Assembly: GCA_903834675.1 (NCBI GenBank)
Contig: CAILKC010000832.1
Location: forward strand, 1 to 11,544
Reading direction: 5' to 3'
Length of the DNA: 11,544 nucleotides
Source of the DNA: an uncultured Victivallales bacterium
Lineage (GTDB): Bacteria > Verrucomicrobiota > Lentisphaeria > Oligosphaerales > JAFGRS01
The translations under genes and the position numbers were made by a program. This document shows positions 7,185-11,544 of this stretch, in pieces (positions within the stretch are counted from its first letter, which is position 1; every line of letters begins with the position of its first letter). Under the pieces are notes generated by a model. The model was given only the letters and a program-made list of their open reading frames with translations, did no database searches and was not told the DNA's origin.

Positions 7185-7202
7185 CAGGGCGGTTTCAAGA
7201 AA
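7185..7202. repeat. Direct repeat copy 2, CAGGGCGGTTTCaAGAAA
   Basis: This is the partner of 7052-7069, 133 bp apart. Its right part is also the left arm of the 14-bp inverted repeat at 7192-7274. Confidence 0.65.
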
Positions 7203-7274
7203 GTGGCCATCGCGACCTGCCGCCATGGCGCCACAGCGGGCTGCGGAGCTCTGCGGCAATCACTTTCTTGAAAC
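7192..7274. repeat. Inverted repeat with perfect 14-bp arms, MITE-like or transcript-end stem
   Basis: GTTTCAAGAAAGTG (7192-7205) and its exact reverse complement CACTTTCTTGAAAC (7261-7274) flank 55 bases. Inside, TGCCGC (7218-7223) pairs with GCGGCA (7253-7258), so a nested stem is possible. The element begins 40 bases beyond the flavoprotein stop codon and, on the minus strand, could fold at the 3' end of that transcript. It encodes nothing. It may be a small non-autonomous element or a structured terminator region without a U-tract. Confidence 0.6.
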
Positions 7275-7313
7275 AGTGCTCGACGGAGTTTCGCGCGGCG
7301 GCCATCGGCGCGC

Positions 7314-8870
7314 TCAGTCGCGCTTCCAGGCCAAGGCGCCGGTGGGGCAGAGGGCCACGCAGGTGGCGGCGGTGGTGGTGAGGGCGGCGGCCAGGGTTTC
7401 CCCGAGCGGCACGCCGACGCGGACGTTGATGCCGCGCCAGAGGAAAGTGGTGCCGAAGCGCTCGCCGCCGCGGGCGGCGGCCTGGATGCAGAGGCCGCAG
7501 TCGATGCACTTGCCGGGTTCGTAGATCACCTCGGCATGGGTTGTCTCCTGGACGATGTCACGCCGGGTGTTGTGCCAGCGGTTTGGCACGGCCCCACACT
7601 GGCTGGCGACGCGGCGGAGTCCGCAGGTGCGGGCGGCGCGGCAATCGCAGTGGAGACAGCGGGCGGCTTCCACGCTGGCCAGGGCGTCGGAAAGGGGGGC
7701 GCTGCCTGTCGTGGCCAGGCGCGCCGCCGGGTTGCCGGCGGCGAGGAAGCGCGCCAGCTCGCCTGGGCGCAGATGCCCCAGGCTGACGTTCACCGGCTCG
7801 GGTCGGGTCGTCGCAGCGCCGTGCAACCAGTGATCAAGGCTCAGCGCTGCGGCTTTGCCCTGGGCCACGGCGCGTACTGCCATGTGTTTGATCTCACGCA
7901 CCACGCCGCCCGCGGCGAAGACCCCGGCCACGGAGGTCATGGCTGTGCCGCGCTCGACCTGCACCCCGGCGGCGGTCATAGCCAGCCCGAGACGCGCGAC
8001 GTCGGAAGCCGCGCCCACGGCCAGCAGCAGCGCGGCCGACTGACCGCGCCAGTGCTCCAGATCGGCGCTCGAACCGAGGTGTACGCCCAGGCGGAACTCG
8101 ACGCCTAAGGCCACGATTGCCGCCACGTCAGCCGCCACGACGGTCGCGGGCAGGCGGTCCCCGCCCACGCCGAAACGGAGCCTGCCGCCCGGCTCCGAGC
8201 GCTCATCGATAACGGTGCAGCGGTAGCCTCGCCGGGCGAGCCAGGCCGCCGCCGCCAGCCCGGCTGGTCCGGCGCCCACGATGGTCACGGGCGGGCCGAG
8301 CCGAGGCGGTGGGCTCGCAGGGGCTGGCGGCGAACCGGCTTGCCGTTGGCGCCAGGCCGCGCTGCGATGCAGGTCACGAATGGCGACGGCGGCGTCGTGC
8401 TGTGCCCGTCGGCACGCCTTTTCGCACGGGGCCGGACAGACCAGGCCGAGTGTTTCGGGAAGCACCAGCGCTTCCTGCGCCAGCGCCTGAGCCGCCGTCC
8501 AGTCGCCACGCTCGATGGCGCGCAGCAGCAGCGGGATGTCCAGATGTGCCGGGCAGGTCAGGCGACAGGGCCCCTCGCAGTCGCCGGTATGCTCGCTGAG
8601 CAGCAGTTCCAGCACCTCGCGACGGAAGCGTTGCACCTCCTCGTCGCCGGTGGTCACCTCCATGCCTTCCTCGGCTGGGGTGGCGCAGGCTGGCAAGAGG
8701 CGGGAGCGGCCGGCGACCTTGACGGCGCAGGCCATGCAGGAGGTGCTGCAATCGTATCCATCACGCCAGCATAGGGTTGGGATAGTCACTCCAACTCGGC
8801 TCGCCGCCGTCAGCAGAGTGGCGCCGGGGGCGACCTCGATTTCCTGCCCGTCCACGCGCAGCTTCGGCAT
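7314..8870 (-). CDS. [2Fe-2S]-GltD-like FAD iron-sulfur oxidoreductase lacking the NAD(P)H domain
   Basis: This 518-residue protein (numbered from the ATG at 8870) combines several modules. First is a NuoG/HydA-type [2Fe-2S] domain (C34, C45, C48, C62). Next is a GltD-type cysteine-rich domain (C98/C102/C106 and C145/C149/C153). An FAD fold begins at VTIVGAGPAGLAAAAWL (195-211) and EPGGRLRFG. A C-terminal region carries EAARCLHCDCR (402-412) and a NuoG-like ferredoxin remnant (C455/C458/C461, C504/C508, ending CPTGAL). After LLLAVGAA (282-289) the chain passes within about 30 residues to GVFAAGG (316-322); the NAD(P)H-binding insert of GltD, with its second GxGxxA/G motif, is absent. The start is ATG at 8870 (GGAGGT 9 nt upstream); GTG at 8876 would give a GTGA overlap. 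It probably forms a complex with the NuoEF fusion encoded just upstream. GltD/SfrB/StnA-like proteins are the nearest relatives I recognise. Confidence 0.85.
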   Translation of the reverse strand: MPKLRVDGQEIEVAPGATLLTAASRVGVTIPTLCWRDGYDCSTSCMACAVKVAGRSRLLPACATPAEEGMEVTTGDEEVQRFRREVLELLLSEHTGDCEGPCRLTCPAHLDIPLLLRAIERGDWTAAQALAQEALVLPETLGLVCPAPCEKACRRAQHDAAVAIRDLHRSAAWRQRQAGSPPAPASPPPRLGPPVTIVGAGPAGLAAAAWLARRGYRCTVIDERSEPGGRLRFGVGGDRLPATVVAADVAAIVALGVEFRLGVHLGSSADLEHWRGQSAALLLAVGAASDVARLGLAMTAAGVQVERGTAMTSVAGVFAAGGVVREIKHMAVRAVAQGKAAALSLDHWLHGAATTRPEPVNVSLGHLRPGELARFLAAGNPAARLATTGSAPLSDALASVEAARCLHCDCRAARTCGLRRVASQCGAVPNRWHNTRRDIVQETTHAEVIYEPGKCIDCGLCIQAAARGGERFGTTFLWRGINVRVGVPLGETLAAALTTTAATCVALCPTGALAWKRD

Positions 8871-8872
8871 GA

Positions 8873-11347
8873 TCACTTCACCTCCACCGCGTCCACCGGG
8901 CAGGTGGCTCGGCAGGCATTGCAGCGCACGCAGAGATCCTGGTTGATAACCTGTCGCTCGAAGGGCCGGGGGGTGATCGCGCCCACCGGGCAGCCCTGCG
9001 CACAGCGGGTGCAGCCGATGCAGCGGGCCGTGATGGCATAGCGGATCAGCGCCGTGCAGCGCGCCGCCGGACAGACGCCGGCCAGGTGCGCCTCGTACTC
9101 CTGGCGGAAGTGCCGGATGGTCGAGAGCACGGGGTTCGGCGCCGTCTGCCCCAGGCCGCAGAGGCTAAGTCGTTTGACGGTCCAGGCCAGCGCCTCGAGC
9201 GCTTCCACGTCGCCGGGCTTGCCCTTGCCGGCGCAGAGCTTCTCAAGCAGGTCGAGCATGCGGCGCGTGCCGACGCGGCAGGGCGCACAGCGGCCACAGG
9301 ACTGGGCCTGGGTGAAGTGCAGGAAGTAGCGTGCGATCTCGACCATGCAGTCGGACTCATCCAGCACGACCACGCCGCCGGAGCCCATGATGGCCCCCAC
9401 CGAGTTCAGCGCCTCGTAATCGATCGGGGTGTCGGCCAGGGCGGCCGGCACACAGCCGCCCGACGGCCCGCCAATCTGCACGGCCTTGAAGGCCTTGCCC
9501 CCGGCGACGCCCCCGCCGATGCCCTCCACCACGGCCCGGATGGAGATGCCCATGGGCACCTCGATCAGTCCCCCGCGCGCCGTCTTGCCGGCCAGTGCGA
9601 ACACCTTGGTGCCCTTGCTGCCCGCGGTGCCGAGGGCGGCAAAGGCGGCCGCGCCGTGTCGCAGTATCCAGGGCACGTTGGCCAAGGTTTCGACGTTGTT
9701 GACCAGGGTTGGCTTGCCGTCGAGCCCGGCTTCGGCGGGATAGGGCGGCCGCAGGCGCGGCATGCCCCGCCGCCCCTCGATGCTGGCCAACAAGGCGGTC
9801 TCCTCGCCGCAGACGAAGGCGCCGGCCCCCTCGACAAGGCGCAGGTGCAGCCCCCAGCCGCGGCCCAGGATGTCTTCCCCCAAGAGCCCTTCCTCAGCCA
9901 GGCGTGCCAGCGCGGCCCGCACGCGCTGCAGGGCCAGCGGGTATTCGGTACGGATGTAAAGCACCCCTTCGCGCGCCCCAATCGCCCAGGCTGCGATGGC
10001 CGCTCCCTCGAGAGTCCGGAATGGGTAGCTCTCGAGCAGCATGCGGTCCATGAACGCCCCGGGATCCCCTTCGTCGCCGTTACAGACGAGGAACTTGATC
10101 TCGCCCGGCGCGGCGCGGACCTGCTGCCACTTGCGCCCGCTCGGGTAGCCCGCCCCGCCGCGCCCGCGCAGGCCGCTGGCCGTGAGCTCGGCGATCACCT
10201 GCGTCGGATCACCCCCTTGCACGCAGCGCCGGTAGGCCTCGAAGCCGCCACCGCGGACATAGCCGGCAAAGTCCAGCGGATCGAGTTCACCGCAGGCCTC
10301 GGTGGCGATGTGGACCTGCGGTCGGAGGAATTCCGCCAGCACCGACGGCTGGTCGCGGACGCCGACCGGGTGCCGGTCCAGCGCGCCGTCGGCCTCGTCT
10401 CCACGGTACAGCCGGTCGAGTCCGGCCGTGAGCCCGGCGCGCAACCTTCGCCAGGCGCCCTGCGGCCGGAAGTGCCGCCGGATGATGCGCCCGGCCTGCT
10501 CCGGTTCGACGTTGGTGTAGGTATGGCGCTGTCCGTCCGCCAGCAGGACCTCGACCAGGGGCGTTTGGCTGCAACTGCCGACGCACCCCACCTGCCGCAG
10601 TCGCACGGGTTGCCCGGTTGTGGCCAGGGCCTCCTCCACGGCGGCCAGCACCCGGGCGCTGCCGCGAGCTTGGCAGCATGATCCCAAGCCCAGACGGACC
10701 TCGCCCGCCGCCGCGCCGTCGAGTCGCGGTTCGCGCCGGGGCGGCGGGATGACGGTGCTCTGCCGCGCCAGGAAGTCGTCCAGCACCCTGCCGACGTCCG
10801 CGGGACGCACGTGGCCGTAGATCGTCTGTTCGATTTGCACCACCGGCGCCAGCGTGCAACACCCCAGGCAGGAGACGGTGCCGAGGGTGAATTGCCGGGC
10901 CGCGTCCGTGTCCTCCCCCTCGGCCAGGGACAGGCGCCGCCGGAAAGCGGCCAGGACAAGGTCGGCGCCCTTGACGTGGCAGGCCGTGCCCACGCACACC
11001 CCGATGGTGTACTGTCCGGCCGGCCGGTGCCGGAACAGGTCGTAGAAAGTCGCTACGCCGCTGATCGCCGCCGGGGTGATCTCGGTCAGTTCGCATACCC
11101 GCCGCAGTGCCGCCGGGGGCAGGTAACGGTAATGCTCCTGGAGGGCTCGCAGGATGGGGATGACCGCTTCGGCCGCCCGGCCCGCCTGCGCCACGATGCG
11201 CTCCACCGAGCTGAGATCGACAGACGCTGCCCCGGTGGGGTCGGGAACCGGGGTCGGACCTCTGTCAGGGCTGTCGTCGGCACGGACCTGCACGGCGTCT
11301 GCTCCGGCTATCGGGCTTCGCGGCGCGCATAACCTAAGGCCCGGCAT
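8873..11347 (-). CDS. NuoE-NuoF (HydC-HydB type) fusion, NADH-binding FMN iron-sulfur protein
   Basis: This protein of up to 824 residues should oxidise NADH (or reduce NAD+) at FMN and spread electrons over many clusters. Residues about 45-195 are NuoE/HydC-like, with [2Fe-2S] ligands C118, C123, C160 and C164. A second thioredoxin-like [2Fe-2S] domain (about 215-295) has C224/C225, C255 and C259. NuoF follows: GLRGRGGAGYPSG (392-404, FMN), CNGDEGDPGAFMDR (422-435), EGAGAFVCGEETALL (506-520), the SLBB region, and the N3-type [4Fe-4S] ligands C684, C687, C690 and C730. Two ferredoxin motifs close the protein (C776/C779/C782/C786; C806/C809/C812/C816), as in HydB and not in complex I. The start is uncertain: ATG 11347 has a weak site, while GTG 11293 has GGAG 8 nt upstream; NuoE similarity begins near residue 45 either way. 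The stop lies 2 bases from the next ATG, so the two genes are one unit. Confidence 0.9.
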   Translation of the reverse strand: MPGLRLCAPRSPIAGADAVQVRADDSPDRGPTPVPDPTGAASVDLSSVERIVAQAGRAAEAVIPILRALQEHYRYLPPAALRRVCELTEITPAAISGVATFYDLFRHRPAGQYTIGVCVGTACHVKGADLVLAAFRRRLSLAEGEDTDAARQFTLGTVSCLGCCTLAPVVQIEQTIYGHVRPADVGRVLDDFLARQSTVIPPPRREPRLDGAAAGEVRLGLGSCCQARGSARVLAAVEEALATTGQPVRLRQVGCVGSCSQTPLVEVLLADGQRHTYTNVEPEQAGRIIRRHFRPQGAWRRLRAGLTAGLDRLYRGDEADGALDRHPVGVRDQPSVLAEFLRPQVHIATEACGELDPLDFAGYVRGGGFEAYRRCVQGGDPTQVIAELTASGLRGRGGAGYPSGRKWQQVRAAPGEIKFLVCNGDEGDPGAFMDRMLLESYPFRTLEGAAIAAWAIGAREGVLYIRTEYPLALQRVRAALARLAEEGLLGEDILGRGWGLHLRLVEGAGAFVCGEETALLASIEGRRGMPRLRPPYPAEAGLDGKPTLVNNVETLANVPWILRHGAAAFAALGTAGSKGTKVFALAGKTARGGLIEVPMGISIRAVVEGIGGGVAGGKAFKAVQIGGPSGGCVPAALADTPIDYEALNSVGAIMGSGGVVVLDESDCMVEIARYFLHFTQAQSCGRCAPCRVGTRRMLDLLEKLCAGKGKPGDVEALEALAWTVKRLSLCGLGQTAPNPVLSTIRHFRQEYEAHLAGVCPAARCTALIRYAITARCIGCTRCAQGCPVGAITPRPFERQVINQDLCVRCNACRATCPVDAVEVK

Positions 11348-11375
11348 AGGCCCATGCCAGTCAGTTCCGGGTCCC

Positions 11376-11544
11376 GGGTTCAGGGTTCAGGAAACGGCGA
11401 GACGGCGAGACGGCGAGACGGGGAAACGGCGACTGGAGGAGACGGACAGGGAGACTGGCGGAGAGGAAAACAGGGTTCCGGGTTCAGGAAACGGCGAGAC
11501 GGCGAGACGGCGAGACGGGGAAACGGCGACTGGAGGAGACGGAC
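11376..11544. repeat. Tandem repeat, 97-bp period, with internal 8-bp subrepeats
   Basis: Bases 11376-11447 recur at 11473-11544 with one mismatch over 72 positions; the 25-bp spacer (11448-11472) is purine-rich. Each copy contains GGCGAGAC three times plus GGGGAAAC (11396-11427 and 11493-11524). The second copy ends exactly at the window edge, so the array may continue. It has no coding potential I would trust. It lies directly upstream of the NuoEF-fusion gene, so it separates that gene from its 5' neighbour and may contain or displace its promoter. Confidence 0.85.

Larger units (their letters stand above)
6960..7313. other. Repeat-rich gap between the flavoprotein gene and rnfC
   Basis: No gene is supported in these 354 bases; open frames here are chance extensions of rnfC or antisense shadows. 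The gap holds a direct-repeat pair (7052-7069 and 7185-7202), a double hairpin (7100-7157) and a long inverted repeat (7192-7274). About 90 bases directly before rnfC (6960-7050) are free of repeats and would be the place for an rnf promoter, but I see no convincing -35/-10 pair. Whether rnf is read from its own promoter or by read-through is open. Confidence 0.6.

Noticed and set aside
6960..7259. 100-residue N-terminal extension of RnfC
   Set aside because: The added sequence is translated intergenic repeat. RnfC homology starts at the ATG at 6959, which has its own ribosome-binding site.
7192..7274. Insertion sequence with terminal inverted repeats
   Set aside because: Only 83 bp, with no transposase and no visible target duplication. 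At most it is a non-autonomous element.
9086..10681. Long open frame on the plus strand (531 codons) opposite the NuoEF fusion
   Set aside because: It is an antisense shadow caused by high GC at third positions. Its translation shows no family character, whereas the minus strand encodes continuous NuoE/NuoF motifs.
8873..11347. NuoE/NuoF of a complex I operon
   Set aside because: No other nuo subunits are present, and the chain has a second [2Fe-2S] thioredoxin-like domain and two C-terminal ferredoxin clusters, as in HydB-type proteins.
11376..11544. CRISPR array
   Set aside because: The repeats are tandem 97-bp units with 8-bp subrepeats, without regular unique spacers, and no cas gene is seen.

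Overview
This GC-rich window (about 60-65% G+C by eye) looks like the chromosome of an anaerobic or fermentative bacterium. The pseudopilin at the left end has the N-terminal helix and H-x9-DG tail found in large paralogous families of the Planctomycetes-Verrucomicrobia-Lentisphaerae group. Intergenic palindromes and purine-rich tandem repeats fit that group too. This placement is inference: there is no rRNA or other phylogenetic marker here.

Layout. 1-340: no gene; a GC-rich hairpin, a 14-bp palindrome and a likely sigma70-type promoter. 341-1027 (+): pseudopilin-like secreted or surface protein. 1028-1161: short convergent gap. Everything from 1162 to 11347 lies on the minus strand. In transcription order (right to left) it holds a NuoE-NuoF/HydB-type fusion (start about 11347, end 8873), a [2Fe-2S]/GltD-like flavoprotein (8870-7314), a 354-bp repeat-rich gap, a complete rnfCDGEAB operon (6959-1945), and a sugar-phosphate isomerase/epimerase-like TIM-barrel gene 24 bp after rnfB (1920-1162). 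11348-11544 holds a tandem repeat that runs off the window.

How the genes work together. Rnf is the membrane ion pump that couples reduced ferredoxin to NAD+. The two genes upstream encode a soluble iron-sulfur flavoprotein complex built like the NADH-oxidising half of bifurcating hydrogenases (HydBC) or of the Sporomusa-type transhydrogenase Stn: NuoE, NuoF with FMN, two C-terminal [4Fe-4S] clusters, and a GltD-like FAD subunit. Together they suggest one NADH/ferredoxin redox hub. The most unusual feature is that the GltD-like subunit keeps its [2Fe-2S] domain, its cysteine-rich N-domain and the FAD fold but appears to lack the whole NAD(P)H-binding insert. Its C-terminal NuoG-like ferredoxin domain has also lost several cluster cysteines. 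It therefore cannot be an ordinary NADPH-dependent reductase, and its electron donor or acceptor is unknown. No hydrogenase, formate dehydrogenase or other catalytic subunit is visible in the window.
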